Positions 34,509 to 46,366 of a DNA stretch of 64,000 nucleotides are shown piece by piece. This DNA comes from Timema cristinae (lineage: Eukaryota; Arthropoda; Insecta; Phasmatodea; Timematidae): NCBI GenBank assembly GCA_039000515.1, contig JBCFYV010011135.1:16027191-16091190 (forward strand), read 5' to 3'. A program made the position numbers and the translations under genes. Within the stretch, counting starts at the first letter, position 1. Every line of letters begins with the position of its first letter. The notes below the pieces were generated by a model. The model made no database searches, had not been told where the DNA came from, and saw only the letters and a program-made list of their open reading frames with translations.

Positions 34509-35069
34509 AGATATAATTAAAAATAAAATTAAAATAAAAAATATTAAGAAAAATTAAAGCGTATTTAAAATATATATATTTTGGGTCTCAGGAGATAGTT
34601 TAGATTTGTATTTTGAAACAAGGAAATCACCCAATATAAATATATGATAGTTTTATTTCTAAGAGACATATCAACTGTTTAAAAGGTTTTAACATCTTGA
34701 AAATCTTTATAGTTAAATGTACAAAAGTTAAACTTTGAGCTTAGTATTTTAAAAAAAGCTAAGACTTCCTCTTACCAATACTAATGAAGTAGGGATGAGT
34801 AATGCATAATTGAAAGAAAATGTACCAGAATCTGTTTGTTAGGAAAGTGATACACTGTTTAAGTAAAACCAGCTGATATTCCATGTCACCGGCAACCTAA
34901 ACAAGGCGAGATTGGCGCCTTTGTTCCCATGTCCATGTTACTGTTTGTAACAATGTGTTAAATAAAGCTAATACAGCCCTATTTAATAGAAAGAACCATC
35001 TTTGACAACTAGAAAAGTCAATAAATTCTCCAGCAAGTTTCAGTTGAAGCTCACTTAATTTGTTCATTT
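34509..35069. other. No recognisable feature
   Basis: AT-rich, non-coding. Confidence 0.4.
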
Positions 35070-35175
35070 AAATTAGTTTTAAAATGACATCTGAACACGA
35101 TAATCAAACCCAAAACCTTTAGTATAGCGTGTCAATGTTCGATCACTGAGCTAACCAGGAGTCTTGCTATGCCAA
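35070..35175 (-). mobile_element. tRNA-like element I, partial
   Basis: GATAATCAAACCC (minus-strand B box), then GTTCGATCACTGAGCTAACC (A-box region complement) and AGGAGTCTTGC. Diverged. Confidence 0.5.
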
Positions 35176-35444
35176 GGACACAAACGAATACTATACCCAG
35201 ACACTCAACCTCCAGGTTAAAATAGTTGCGCTCCTTTATTTCACCACTAGGATCGCTGCGGTTAGTCCTATCATCACCCAGCAGCGACACTAGCGAAGCC
35301 CAGTGTTGAAGGACTCAAGCTGGCAAAAGGAGCGTAGCGAAACCTTCGTAAGTTTGAGAGTTTGTTTCTTACTTGTTTGTGGCCTAGGATCATTCATCAC
35401 TCATAGTTGAAGATGGGATGTAGTAAATGCGAGATAACGCCCGT

Positions 35445-35775
35445 GTTTTTGCAGTTTTATAACGAGACTATTCTGTTTCTTTGTTCAAAATGAATAATAT
35501 ATTTCTCCAATATAAACATAGTTTAATTTTCTCCACGTGATGGCCTAAGCAATTGTTGAATATATCTGTCAAAGGTGTCCTGGAATATAATGACAGATTT
35601 TTCACTTCATTTAAAAAGTTTCTCATATAATCCCGCCATGATCATGACATATATTCATCAACTGTTGATATCACCATGTGAATATGATTAAATTTAATGT
35701 TGCTACTGAGTAATATTTGATTTATTTTGCCCCCCACCCCAAAAGTTATGCTATAAAACTGCAAAAAAAAAAACT
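35445..35775. repeat. Foldback element M, copy 7
   Basis: GTTTTTGCAGTTTTATAACG, AGTTTAATTTTCTCCACGTG, TTGTTGAATATATCTGTCAA, TTCATTTAAAAAGTTTCTCA, TTCATCAACTGTTGATATCA, GCTATAAAACTGCAAAAA. Confidence 0.75.
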
Positions 35776-35799
35776 TGCTTTAATTCGCTTTCTCGTCAT

Positions 35800-35880
35800 C
35801 CCCACCTTTAGGTCGAGTCTGTGATGGACGTGCGGAAATCATCGGCTACATGTAATCGTTAAAACTAATATCGCTAGATA
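35800..35880 (-). mobile_element. Element I flank fragment
   Basis: TTTAGGTCGAGTCTGTGATG then GACGTGCGGAAATCATCGGC matches the conserved flank of element I. The tRNA part is absent. Confidence 0.5.
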
Positions 35881-35977
35881 TTATTATATTAAATTGAATT
35901 GTGGTCTCCTACAAACGCACCTGTACCTACTCTTAATTAAAACGATTTACAACCTGTGTGTTAATATTCATGGTTTA

Positions 35978-36322
35978 AGGTGATTGGCCCTTTTCATTTG
36001 GCGTGGAAATGCAGAGCCATAGGAACAAACGTTATCTTCAAGAATTTTGATGGTTTTGCATTTTCTTTTCGGAAACGGTTTGTTCAAGAATAGAAGCATG
36101 TTTATTAAGTTATACGTTTTTATGTAACAACCTCTTATAATTTTAACTGTGATCGAATATCAATAAAATTGACATTTTTAATAGAAAACTGCCGGCGTCA
36201 TAACAAAAAATAAGAAAATTTAACAATAAATAAACATCGATACATTATCCTAGAAGAGGGTTGAAAATATTAACATAAAAATTTCACTCGTTCTCGAGAA
36301 AACTGATATTTCCAAAGGTCAG
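35978..36322 (+). repeat. Dispersed element F, copy 3, 3'-truncated
   Basis: TTTAAGGTGATTGGCCCTTT, TCATTTGGCGTGGAAATGCA, AACATCGATACATTATCCTA, TCGTTCTCGAGAAAACTGAT, where it stops. Confidence 0.65.
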
Positions 36323-36805
36323 GCTTTGATATATACAACTGTCACTTTTGAAAGATATTATCAGTACAAATAAAATAACAATAGTAATAGACCAGGTTCG
36401 CTGTTCGAATGGTCTAACGTCTCTGTAGATAAGGTGTTGCAATACCAAGGGCAACAATAAAGTGGATCACCAGGGACCTTTATTTTATCCTAACTCAAAT
36501 ATGCAAAAGACCAAGTACTACCCTCAGAGGTTCAAAACATGATCTCTCGTTCGTAGTATATTGAGAAAGTGACGTCTTAGGCCGCTCGACCTTCGAGATG
36601 GGTATTTTATAAAGGAAAATGGGAAATTCCATTAACCTATGTAGAATAAATATCTATATTCTAAATTTATCCTAAATTAAAGTTTCTCCTTTTTAATATC
36701 TAAGAAAATTAAAATTTTGGGCCACATGTTATGCATACAAAACTTTCAGTTATTTATTTTTTTGATAAGAAAATAGGTTGGGTGAAATTTCTGAGAATTA
36801 CTCGA
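36323..36805. other. No recognisable feature
   Basis: Non-coding, nothing identified. Confidence 0.4.
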
Positions 36806-36808
36806 TAC

Positions 36809-37084
36809 ACTTAGTATAACCCGCCTCGGTGGCGTAGTTGGGCTAACGAGCTTGTCGTGTTGCGCTCGACTGCTGAGGACGGGGAGATCGTGGTTCGAAT
36901 CTCGGTCGGGTGAACTGGGGGTGGTTTTTCCTAAATGGTTTTCCACTCTCCCTCCACGCAAATGCGGGTTCACTTCCTCTATTTAAACCTTCTCCAATTC
37001 CTAATCCATTAGCGTAATTAGTACTTAAAGCGTATAACCCGAACGGGTAGTAATACGCGGTGCTAAATATTATTACTTAGTATA
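36809..37084 (+). mobile_element. SINE family A, full-length, with 10-bp target duplication
   Basis: ACTTAGTATA is at 36809-36818 and 37075-37084. The head, body and 3' domain (ACCCGAACGGGTAGTAATAC, GCGGTGCTAA) are all present. Confidence 0.92.
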
Positions 37085-37635
37085 CGTAGGAACAAGAAGT
37101 GACTACGATCTATTGGCAAAATACGAAAGTTTAAGCACTGACTCGGTGGCTCGGATGTTTACAACTAAGCATTTTTATTTTAATAAACACTGACATAATA
37201 AAATCACCATCTCAAAATTTTTAAAATAATTTGGTTTTTCGAAAAATAATCTAATGAAAAATGCTGCATTTTACAAGTGGATCTATTTAATGAAGATATG
37301 ACTAATAAAATAAAGGATTTACTCTTAGGTATAGTATTCTTAATTTTTTTTTCTGCTTCTTTTCACTACCCATTCACGCATTTAATTACTCTAATAAGGT
37401 GGATATAAAACCAACTTGAGCTTTATTTAAGGGTTAAACAAATCACAAATAAAATTAACACGGCATTGAAATATTGTAGGTCTGTTTCTATGAGTCTATG
37501 CACATCTCTGGAAAAGCTGAGTAAAAAAAAAGTACTTACATGCTGTACCTCCTGATAAGTGTTTCAGAAACTTTATTCTTCTGGCTTCTTCCACATCAAA
37601 TACAATAACGTGATGAACTCATTAATGTCTAAGAG
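37085..37635. other. No recognisable feature
   Basis: AT-rich, non-coding. Confidence 0.35.
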
Positions 37636-37639
37636 ATCC

Positions 37640-38075
37640 CTTAAAGAAAATTCATCATAGCAGGCCCAACTCTGCTCCCGGCTCACGCGAGGCATGTGAT
37701 TAAAAGGGAAAATAAAAGACCTACGATATGGCAGAAAGGTGTGCAGTGCATTCGTATTTGAATGATTACTCGACATTTTCCACGGTGACGATGGGGGACA
37801 AAGCGACAAAGTTTCTGTAGTAACTACAGTATATCCTTATTATGACAGAATGAAGATTTGTGCACAATGCTTATCTGTGAAGTCATTCTAAAATAGTAAA
37901 AAACGGCCTTTTCAATGCCGTTTTTATCTAAATATCATTTAGTATTTCAACAATGTTCAGTATTAGGAACGTCTTTTTAATTCTTTATCTTCATTAATGT
38001 TTAATCTAAAATGATCCACATGCAATAGTGTTGGTGTAAATTTACTATTTCTAGGAGACTGTACCACAGAGTTGA
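37640..38075 (-). repeat. Dispersed repeat J, copy 2 (inverse), with the conserved short frame
   Basis: On the minus strand it matches 26650-27090. The short frame reads MSSNHSNTNALHTFLPYRRS then FIFPFNHMPRVSREQSWACY. The predicted peptide differs from copy 1 at scattered positions, yet both stay open across the segment. Confidence 0.5.
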
Positions 38076-38880
38076 TTGTCGTGTGAGGCAAGCTCTTAAA
38101 ACCTTATTAAGGTTTATAGTGCAAGCGATTTGCTTAGAGGCCAGACCAGCGTTTTTCAACAGGTATGTTGCATAGGTTCACAAGATGGTGGGAGTTTGGA
38201 AATGGATAAAAAAAAAAAAGTGAGAAAAAATACAACTATCAGAATTTTAGTTATTAAAATTTTAAAAACATTCTTAACACAAGTTTTTTAATCATAAATT
38301 TCTTCTTAAGAAACTGATGGTGTTCCTTGCAAATTTTAGTGCCGTGTTCATGTACCATTAGTTGGAAAAAAGTTAAAAATCTTCGGGCTAGAGGATTGAT
38401 ATGAACAAACACATGGAATTTATTCTATGTAGGCCTATCCATACTTGAAAGCATCTCGAGAGTGTTCGTGAAATGAGTCGAGCCCTCTTGGTAACTTGCT
38501 AAGCAATTCAACTTATCGAATAAAATCGTTCAGTGGTCAGGCAGCAACCATTCAGTTAATAGTATTGTTTTATTTGATTTATAATAATTGGTACGTAGTG
38601 AAAAGATATTCAGTGCCAGCGTCCAAAGAAGAGCATAGTGACAAAGCAAGTTTTCATGTGTCATTTTCAATTAATCTTTCACAACGATTCATTTTTCATG
38701 AAAAGTTAAATTAAACTAATTTGTTCACATGTGTATCATTAATTATGATGGGATTGATTAACTAAAGTTTCATTTGTATAAATAAAATCTCAACATTAGA
38801 AAAAAATGTGGGTTGGATCATTATTCGGGGTAGGCATTAATTTTAATTAAAAACACATATGTTATAATAAAGTATAATAA
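38076..38880. other. No gene; unassigned
   Basis: GACCAGCGTTTTTCAACAGG (38145) resembles the ends of some hAT-type MITEs but is too short to call. Confidence 0.3.
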
Positions 38881-38884
38881 ATGG

Positions 38885-39205
38885 AGTAATCCATTGTTTG
38901 TGTCATTTGTACCCCTTCTTCTTGTGTTTGATAGAGGCAACAATGCCGAAATATTATTATATTTGTGTTTAAATGTGTGTGTGACTACTCTACTATAGAA
39001 GACAGAAGAAAGGAAGAAGATGTCACCTTTGTGCATTGGATTCTTCCCACATCTTTCATCTTTCCCTAGGTGGGCTTTCTTCATCAAATTTATTCTTATT
39101 CTTAGTAGTTTATTTTTCCTATTTCTTTAGTTTTATCAATTTCCTTTATTATAAAATTATCTAGCCATTGGGCCACCTCATTTTTGAATCATTATAATAA
39201 AAATG
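38885..39205 (+). repeat. Dispersed repeat K, single arm
   Basis: GTGTTTAAATGTGTGTGTGA, AAGACAGAAGAAAGGAAGAA, CCACATCTTTCATCTTTCCC, AGGTGGGCTTTCTTCATCAA, AGTAGTTTATTTTTCCTATT, TTATAAAATTATCTAGCCATTGGGCC-type end then CACCTCATTTTTGAATC. The same arm is duplicated in inverse at 60603-61000. Confidence 0.65.
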
Positions 39206-40415
39206 AATAGAGTAAGTTAATACATATACATTGAAGTGATAGAATAATTCAACCATGTTATGTATAAACAGACCAAGCACAATATTTTCAAATTTTGAGT
39301 TAATGGTGCCATTTTGCAGCTAAAGAATGAAGATATATGTCCTACATTTTCTAAAACCTCTTTCCTAATATATGACAATATAATATGCACTTTTAAACCA
39401 ACACAAAGTTTTAATAAGTAGGTTTTAGTTATGCATGTATAGACCATGCAACAACGAGATGCAAATATCACTGTTGAGCTTGCATATAGAGACTATGCGA
39501 CAAGTTTTGTGCAGTGAGCTTAGTCCATCCTAGTGAATTTTGTTACTTATTAATGTTGCTTAGCCTGTAGTGTTACTTATGTTTAGATTTAAGATAGATG
39601 AAACCCCAGTTATGATAATATATAATAAATCAGTAAATATGTCACAATACCTGTTTTTCTCGATTCCAATTCTTAAGTTGAACCTCGATTTTTCGATTCT
39701 TGATTCTGATTCTTCAACATTTCCCTTTTCATTATTTTTCAACCTCATAAAAAAAATAATTAGGTATTCAACTTCATAACGTACCAAAAAACGTTCTTAG
39801 TAATGAAAAAAAAATTTAATATTAACAAGAAAAATAATAAATTAATTAAATTACATGTATTACTATACCTGACTATACCTATACTTCTTTGGTTTTACAT
39901 ACAGCTAGCAGATGGTAACATTGCCAACATTGTCTGAAAGTAACTTTTGTTAAAAATTTGGAAATAATTATTATTTATTAATTACTACTATTAGTATCCC
40001 TAAAAATACTATCAATCTTTTTTAACAATACTTCCCCAAAGATTACAGTACTTACAAATAAAGCCTCATTGAAAAAGACATTTGTAAATTAAAAATAAAT
40101 AAAGTTATAAGGAACAGTTGTTAATAACACAAGTCTATTCAATTCACCAAAATGAAAGGGCACTGTTTTGAATGACATTGAAAAGAAAACTTAAGTACGG
40201 TACTGTAGGCCTACTGGTAGCAACATAAATACTTAATTAGGCCTACTTGAAAATAAAAAAACTTTTTCTGCAACTATTATTTGTCAAATAAAAGAGAATA
40301 GCTAACAAATTATTGTAATCAGTACATATGTGTATATCACAAACGATAGTAAGACGCTGTGTTAAAGAAAATAATTAAATAATGCGTTGATGGACAAGTG
40401 AAGTAAGTTTCAAGC
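39206..40415. other. No gene; unassigned
   Basis: A short imperfect GATTCTTGATTCTGATTCTT cluster lies at 39655-39720. The rest is AT-rich. Confidence 0.35.
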
Positions 40416-40419
40416 TCAT

Positions 40420-40620
40420 CTAGTCTGGTTTTGCTGGTGATGGGTAGGTAAGGGTTCGAATTCTGACTTAAAGTAGCCCACTGAGGGTATTTTATCATAA
40501 ATTGTTTCATATTATCCTGCCATGCAAATGTGGATACATTCTTTCTAAATTCTACCATCCTTGTCCATAGCTAAATTAAACACAAATAGCCCAGATGAGT
40601 AATAGAACACAATGGAATAA
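40420..40620 (+). mobile_element. SINE family B, diverged
   Basis: TGATGGGTAGGTAAGGGTTCGAATTC-type B box, CACTGAGGGTATTTTATC, CATGCAAATGTGGATACATT, ACCATCCTTGTCCATAGC, CCCAGATGAGTAATAGAACA. Confidence 0.6.
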
Positions 40621-40671
40621 AAAAAGCTTTTATTTATCAATTTATTGATTGTTACAATTATTATTTATATC

Positions 40672-40925
40672 CTTTAAATTGAAATATGACAGCTATACAT
40701 GGGAATCAAACCCAGGACCTTTGGATTAGTATATCAATATTCTAACCACTGAACTATCCAGGACTAACCCCGTACCCAGGGTAATTTTTTACTCATATTT
40801 TAAGGCAGAGTCTGTGATAGACATGCTGAGATCATCAGATACGTATGAGTGATCAATTAAGAGCCCGAGCTATCAGATAACACAGCCATCTTTGTCTTTG
40901 GAGGGCTTTATGCTGCCAATAATGC
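40672..40925 (-). mobile_element. tRNA-like element I, uninterrupted copy
   Basis: Minus-strand tRNA-like unit: ACATGGGAATCAAACCCAGG as B box complement, GACCTTTGGATTAGTATATC as anticodon region, AACCACTGAACTATCCAGGA as D arm. The conserved flank extends right (TATTTTAAGGCAGAGTCTGT, GAGTGATCAATTAAGAGCCC, CAGCCATCTTTGTC). The conserved sequence is upstream of the tRNA-like promoter, the reverse of a normal SINE. Confidence 0.68.
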
Positions 40926-40958
40926 AACGACAACTGCACCAATGCACACATATTGATA

Positions 40959-41534
40959 GATTAAATAGCCAAACTATTATATTTGCTAAATGAGGTTATA
41001 AGCACATATGAATATTATATTCTTTAACATAAACATAAATTAATTGAAAAATGACATATGAACACGGTAAATGAATCCAGGACCTTTGGCTTAGTATACC
41101 AATGCTCTAACCAGTGAGTATCCAGGTTTCGATTCCTGTGAACAGATGTAATTTTTCAATTTAAAGATTCATATTATATTTAGATGTGGCTATAACTATT
41201 ATTATTATTAGCACAGCGTCTTACTACCTTCGGGCTATACACACTTACGCTAATGTGTAATGGTAGGGTGATTGTGAGATGAAATGGAGGACCTACAGTT
41301 TAACGTGGAATCTGAACCACGCTGGAGGCCTGACATTCCCCACATTTACAAGTTGTGATTAATACACGTCTTATCAGAGGTGAAGGAAGGGTTTGGTAAT
41401 CAGATAAATCTGTGCCGAGACCAAGAATTGAACCCCGGCCGCCAGCACAGAAGTCTGACACCTTACTCGCTGTACCGCCAGGTCCCCGCGGCTATAACTG
41501 TAACCAACAAATATAATAGTTTGCCTATTTAATC
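40959..41534. mobile_element. Palindromic tRNA-like element P, copy 1, split by a SINE
   Basis: Left arm from GATTAAATAGCCAAACTATT to ATTGAAAAATGACATATGAA. Right arm is its inverse, from ATTTTTCAATTTAAAGATTC to AATAGTTTGCCTATTTAATC. Between the arms is a complete minus-strand tRNA-like unit (CTTTGGCTTAGTATACCAAT, CTCTAACCAGTGAGTATCCA) followed directly by a second B box in plus orientation (GGTTTCGATTCCTG). Arms are about 115-120 bp once the SINE at 41198-41487 is removed. Confidence 0.75.
41187..41498 (-). mobile_element. SINE family D nested in element P
   Basis: GGCTATAACT occurs immediately before the (ATT)n tail and again immediately after the head complement, a 10-bp target duplication. 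The SINE (about 41198-41487) reads AGCACAGCGTCTTACTACCT through the D body to GTACCGCCAGGTCCC. Confidence 0.9.
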
Positions 41535-43480
41535 CATTAATTATTAAGATAATGTTTGATTTAAAAGTTCTAACTTATATAAGACAATTCTACCAAAAAA
41601 GTCAGTACTACTATTGAAAACAAAACAGACATTGTTTGTTAAGACAGGTTCTTCGAGATTAAAACATTGCACTGAATTCACATCTTCAGGGTAAAAAGGT
41701 TCACTCTTTCCAAGCGGATCAGTTTGTGTTTTGACACCACTTCACAGTCTTTGCCTGTAAAACCTCCTTGGAACTGCATGGTGAACGAATCAACTAACAC
41801 CGAAGATGGTAGCTCCAGTTCGATCCACTGTGGCGAACCCTGGAAAAAAACAACCAAAAACCATTACTTAGTGTTGACAACCATAGTATTTGGATCTAAG
41901 AAGGATGAACAAACAGGAAAAAAGAAAGTTATATAATGAATAACTCCATGGCTTGTAAGCATTCTCAAGCGCTCAGACTGAGGTGGGGTGGTCATTTGAC
42001 ACACATGGGCAATGACTGGTGTATACACCTAATTTCCGCTGATAAACAGGACTGTTTGGTAGGCTGAGACATCAGGGTGTCAGGTTAAGAATTGGATGGT
42101 GATGTCTTAGGATGTTTTCATAAGGACACTGAAAGGCAATGTCTATGACGCTGACTAATCTACACTAGACGTTAAAAGTGCTGCACTTGTGAAGCTCTAA
42201 AGACTCAATAAATGCACTAAACCAAATATACATGGTGTTTTTAAAGCAGAACATCTCAGTTCAATGTACAATCTGCAGATAGGATATTTTGGAGTGATTA
42301 ATCTTTTGCAAGAGTATTATGCATAGTTAATTAGATTATATAGATTGTTCAGTCTCTGAATTGTATATATTTAATATTGTAAAATAGCCTTTGTGTAATA
42401 GTTTGTTTAACCTAGTTCATTTTGATATAGTTCCCTATTTTTATTGGTTTGTATGGGTTAGTTATTTGTTTCCCGCCGTTTGTTCCTTTGTTAGTTAGTT
42501 CAGCGTAGGACTCTGTACGTGTTGGGTGTCTGCTATGACGATTACATCTTTTGCTGTATAAATCATTGTTTATGTGTGAGTCGGTGCTTCAGGCCATAAA
42601 GGGGCCTCTTTGATCCAAAACCACAACTAATGTTCGAGAATTGCCGAAGAATTAACGCCTTGTTCCCTATTCCTTCCTATGCCAACCCACAAGGTAAACC
42701 TCCATTTTCGCGGAACCTTATTTAGTAGAGTAAGCATTTATCACATTGTTATATACAGTCCACTTTTTATCAGTTTTGTTGTTGTTGTTTTGATGCTAAT
42801 AGTTTGTTGACTGGAAAGAACATAGATTAAATTATGAATTAAATTATTTTATTAAATAAAGTGGTGGCCACATTTCAATCTCATATATAAACTTTACTGT
42901 GTCAAACATCCAAATATAATATAAATACACTGTGTCAGAAACAAACACAATAATGTGAGTGAAATGTCTTAATGTAACCGCCGTGAAAATGCACAGTGTA
43001 GTGCACCAGTGCTGCCAATTTGAGCGTTACTAACACAGCCACTTGCGTTAAAAGCACCAGACGCCCGATTAATTCCGACACAATATACGCTTAAAACGCT
43101 TATATAGATTGAGCCATGTGCTGCATATTGACTTATTCAACTGATATTTACGTAGCGTCAAAACCCGCGCTTTCCAAGTCCATATAGAATAGCTATTAGG
43201 ATAGGATTAAATGTTGAGCTTACATTTTAGCGGTCATGAATGTTACGTTTCCTGAAGTCCAAAGAGATAGTAGTTCATAAAAATGATATCCTGACAGGAA
43301 TATGAGCCCCAGTTCCCCAGTTTAATGAACCAACAGCTCTATCAACTGCTCTACTCAGGTTATTGACCCAGTCATTGTGTCCCTTAACTCAAGCAGGGAG
43401 AAAGCTGATTGAAAACACATTTATTTTCAAATAATGAACATTTCATACCTAAACCCCTTCAGTCCTCTTACTCTATTCTC
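41535..43480. other. No gene; unassigned
   Basis: A frame at 41724-41936 has no recognised domain. The rest is non-coding with no repeat I could match. Confidence 0.35.
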
Positions 43481-43484
43481 AATT

Positions 43485-43550
43485 TGCATAGCCACACAAA
43501 TGTGGTAGAGATGGGAAGGTTGAATTTAAAGAAAGTGTATCTGAATTTGC
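43485..43550 (-). mobile_element. SINE family B fragment
   Basis: GTAGAGATGGGAAGGTTGAAT and AAAGAAAGTGTATCTGAATTTGC match the minus-strand B middle. A GCTGTGGAGTCGGTGCGTC string follows, also found at 53717. Confidence 0.4.
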
Positions 43551-43869
43551 ATCAAAGCTGTGGAGTCGGTGCGTCAAGCCTTCAACTCTGATTCCTCTAT
43601 TTTTCTACTGTCTGATTATTTCAGAAATGTTTAAAGCACAAGTAATAAAAAAAATTACCGCAGTAAAAATTTTCCACTAAAGATGATTTCACGGGAAACT
43701 TAATTTGTAGAGCCCAATTACAAATAATGGTTCAAGAGAATAATGAAGAGTATAAAATTAGAATGATATAAGACCCTATCACTATAACAATATATGGTAA
43801 GTGTAAGTTTTTAGTTTGAAGCCGAAGTCTGTAAAAATGTACAGACTCCATCCGAAATTGCTTTTGATT

Positions 43870-44010
43870 CCACAACTCTGATTCGCATGGAAGGAGGGTG
43901 TGAAACTATGAAGAAAAACCCATCGTTAATACACCCAAATGGAATATCCCCTTCATCGGCAGTCCAGTCTATTTTGAGAGTGACGCCTTGCATTGTAAAG
44001 CCACCAAAAC
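43870..44010 (-). mobile_element. SINE family B fragment
   Basis: GCATGGAAGGAGGGTGTGAAA, GAAGAAAAACCCATC, CCCCTTCATCGGCAGTCCAG, TTTTGAGAGTGACGCCTTGC. Confidence 0.55.
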
Positions 44011-44032
44011 AAGTCAAAAATTGATCTTTTTT

Positions 44033-44240
44033 TAAAAATATTCTTTCAATTAAAAAAATGACACCTGGACATCGGAATTGAACCCAGGACCTTTGGCTTA
44101 GTATAGAAATAAAAGATGCTGGGCTTGATTCTCGCATCCAGGTGTTATTTTTAAATTTAAAGAATATGATATTTAGGCCTGGGTGCGGTTATAGCGATAA
44201 TAATAATTGTCAAATATAACGGCTACAATATTTAATCTGT
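44033..44240. mobile_element. Palindromic tRNA-like element P, copy 2
   Basis: Left arm CTTTCAATTAAAAAAATGAC, ACCTGGACATCGGAATTGAA. Right arm is the inverse: GGGCTTGATTCTCGCATCCA, GGTGTTATTTTTAAATTTAA. The arms are about 46 bp and enclose a shortened tRNA 5' half (ACCTTTGGCTTAGTATAG). The outer right flank (GGTGCGGTTATAGCGATAAT) matches P copy 1. Confidence 0.72.
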
Positions 44241-44372
44241 TTTTTATTTTTATTTTTACTTTTGACATCCTTTGTAACAAAGTGGTGAGCTGACAAGGGT
44301 CCCAAGTTTGGTTGAAATTCACTCATTCATTCCAAGTAAAACAATTATGAAGAGTTCACACACAACATTGAT

Positions 44373-44675
44373 TTAAAAATTATTATTATTACTAGCACCG
44401 CGTCTTACTACCCATTCGGGTTATACGCACTTACGCTAATTTGTAATGGTAGGGTGATTGTGAGATGAAATGAAGGACCTACAGTTTAACGTGGAATCCG
44501 AACCACGGTGGTGGCCTGGCATTCCCCACATTCACAAGATGTCTTGCCAGAGGTGAAGGAAGGGTTTGGTAATCAGATAAATCCGTGCCGGGACCAAGGA
44601 TTGAACCCCGGCCGCCAGCACAGAAGTCTGACACCTTACCCCTAGACCGCCAGGTCACCTACTTAAAAATTATTA
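44373..44675 (-). mobile_element. SINE family D, with 13-bp target duplication
   Basis: TTAAAAATTATTA is at 44373-44385 and 44663-44675. Full-length minus-strand element with head complement CCCCTAGACCGCCAGGTCAC. Confidence 0.92.
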
Positions 44676-44699
44676 ATTCTGGCCATATTGGCAGACACA

Positions 44700-44915
44700 C
44701 GGACCTTGCCTGTTCTTCGATTTACCAGTGATGAGAAGGTTAAAGTTTTAATCTCAGCTGGGTATAGTCAGGGTGTTTTTTCCTTAATGATTTCCCCCTC
44801 TCTTTCCAAGCCAATGCATGTACATTTCTTTTAAAATTCTACTTTCCTTGTCCCTACCCAATTAGTATAAATATACAAATAGCCTGGATGGGTAGTAAGA
44901 TACGGTGCATAAACA
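44700..44915 (+). mobile_element. SINE family B, diverged
   Basis: CCAGTGATGAGAAGGTTAAAG, GGGTATAGTCAGGGTGTTTT, CCAAGCCAATGCATGTACAT, CTTTCCTTGTCCCTACCCAA, CTGGATGGGTAGTAAGATAC and GGTGCATAAA. Confidence 0.7.
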
Positions 44916-45365
44916 GTAAAGCATACCTACCTGAATTTTTAAATGACCTTTAAAAAAAATGGCTGTAGACAAAACCAATTCCCAGCTACAAATTTTTACT
45001 AAATGCCTTAGTTACCTGGTCTGAGTTCCAACATGTCTCCTCTTGATTGTCAAAAAGATGTTTCTTTCCAAACTGTTTAACGTCCTTGTTTAGGACAGAG
45101 CTCACCCTACAAACATAATTAATAATCGACAAAGATTACCAAGCCACACTATGATTTTATTCAATGAAGGTAGGTACAGAGAAAAAAATAAAAATAATGA
45201 AACACAGTTTGTATCTTACTAGGAAAAGAAGAACAGAGTTCAAAGTGTACATTACTATCAGAGAGGTAAACCTAATGTCCTCCCCTTGAAGAGAATTATT
45301 TGTTGCCGCTCATTCCATCGATCAAGGTTGGTTTATATTGAAACTCTTCACGATGGAATAATAAT
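44916..45365. other. No recognisable feature
   Basis: Non-coding, nothing identified. Confidence 0.4.
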
Positions 45366-45630
45366 AATAATAATATTTAGCACCGCGTCTTACTACCCGT
45401 TCGGGTTATACGCTTTAAGTACAAATTATGCTAATGGATTAGGAATTGGGAAGGTCTAATTAGAGGAAGCGAACCCGCATTTGCGTGGAGGGAGAGTGGA
45501 AAATCATTTAGGAAAAACCACCCCCCAGTTCACCTGACCGAGATTCGAACCTCGATCTCCCCGTCCTCAGCAGTTGAGCTTTACACAGACAAGCGCGTTA
45601 GCCAACTACGCCACCGAGGCGGGTATTAGG
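45366..45630 (-). mobile_element. SINE family A, full-length, minus strand
   Basis: (TAA)n at 45360-45376 then TTTAGCACCGCGTCTTACTA, the A body and head complement (CAACTACGCCACCGAGGCGGG). Target duplication not clear. Confidence 0.88.
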
Positions 45631-46100
45631 GGTGTACCGATGTGGATTATTACAACCTGCAAATGATCAAGAATAATAAAAACCGTGAAAGAATGCAGGT
45701 CACGAATGCGGATTTTTTACATGTTTGAATGCCTCAGTTAAATAAGTGCTAATGTCATAAAACTTTGTATACAGAGAGGCATATGTTTTTTTTTTCTATG
45801 AAAATAATGTATCACTTGAGTGAGACTCATTAGGCCTGTTACAAGTAAGTAGAGACTAACTATAATCACAGAGCAGTTAAGACTTTTTGAGTATTTTAGT
45901 TACTAAGATGTTTATATTTAATTACAAAAATTTTCAGTGCCAGTGAAAATAAAGTGTCAACTTGGAGTCGTTAGAGATCAATATCATTGTGATTATTGAA
46001 ACTAACCCAAATTTAAAAATATACTTAAAAAGGATTATTATTCATTAAATGATGTGTTATAAACAAACAATCTAGCTTAATTTTACAAAGAAAATAAATA
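45631..46100. other. No recognisable feature
   Basis: AT-rich, non-coding. Confidence 0.4.
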
Positions 46101-46101
46101 A

Positions 46102-46366
46102 ATCAATTAATATTATTATTATTATTATAAGCACCGCGTCTTACTACCAGTTTGGGTTATAGCACTTACGCTAATGTGTAATGGTAGGGTGATTGTGAGA
46201 TGAAATGGAGGATCTACAGTTTAACGTGGAATCCGAACCACGGTGGAGGCCTGGCATTCCTCACATTCACAAGATGTCTTGTCAGAGGACCGAGGATTGA
46301 ACCCTGGCCGCCAGCATAGAAGTCTGACACCTTACCCCTAGACCACCAGGTCACCATCAATTAATA
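46102..46366 (-). mobile_element. SINE family D, internally deleted, with 11-bp target duplication
   Basis: ATCAATTAATA is at 46102-46112 and 46356-46366. The copy jumps from TGTCTTGTCAGAGG straight to ACCGAGGATTGAACCC, losing about 35 bp of the body. Confidence 0.9.

Noticed and set aside
43811..44137. 108-residue reading frame
   Set aside because: Covers a SINE B fragment and palindromic element P; no coding signal.
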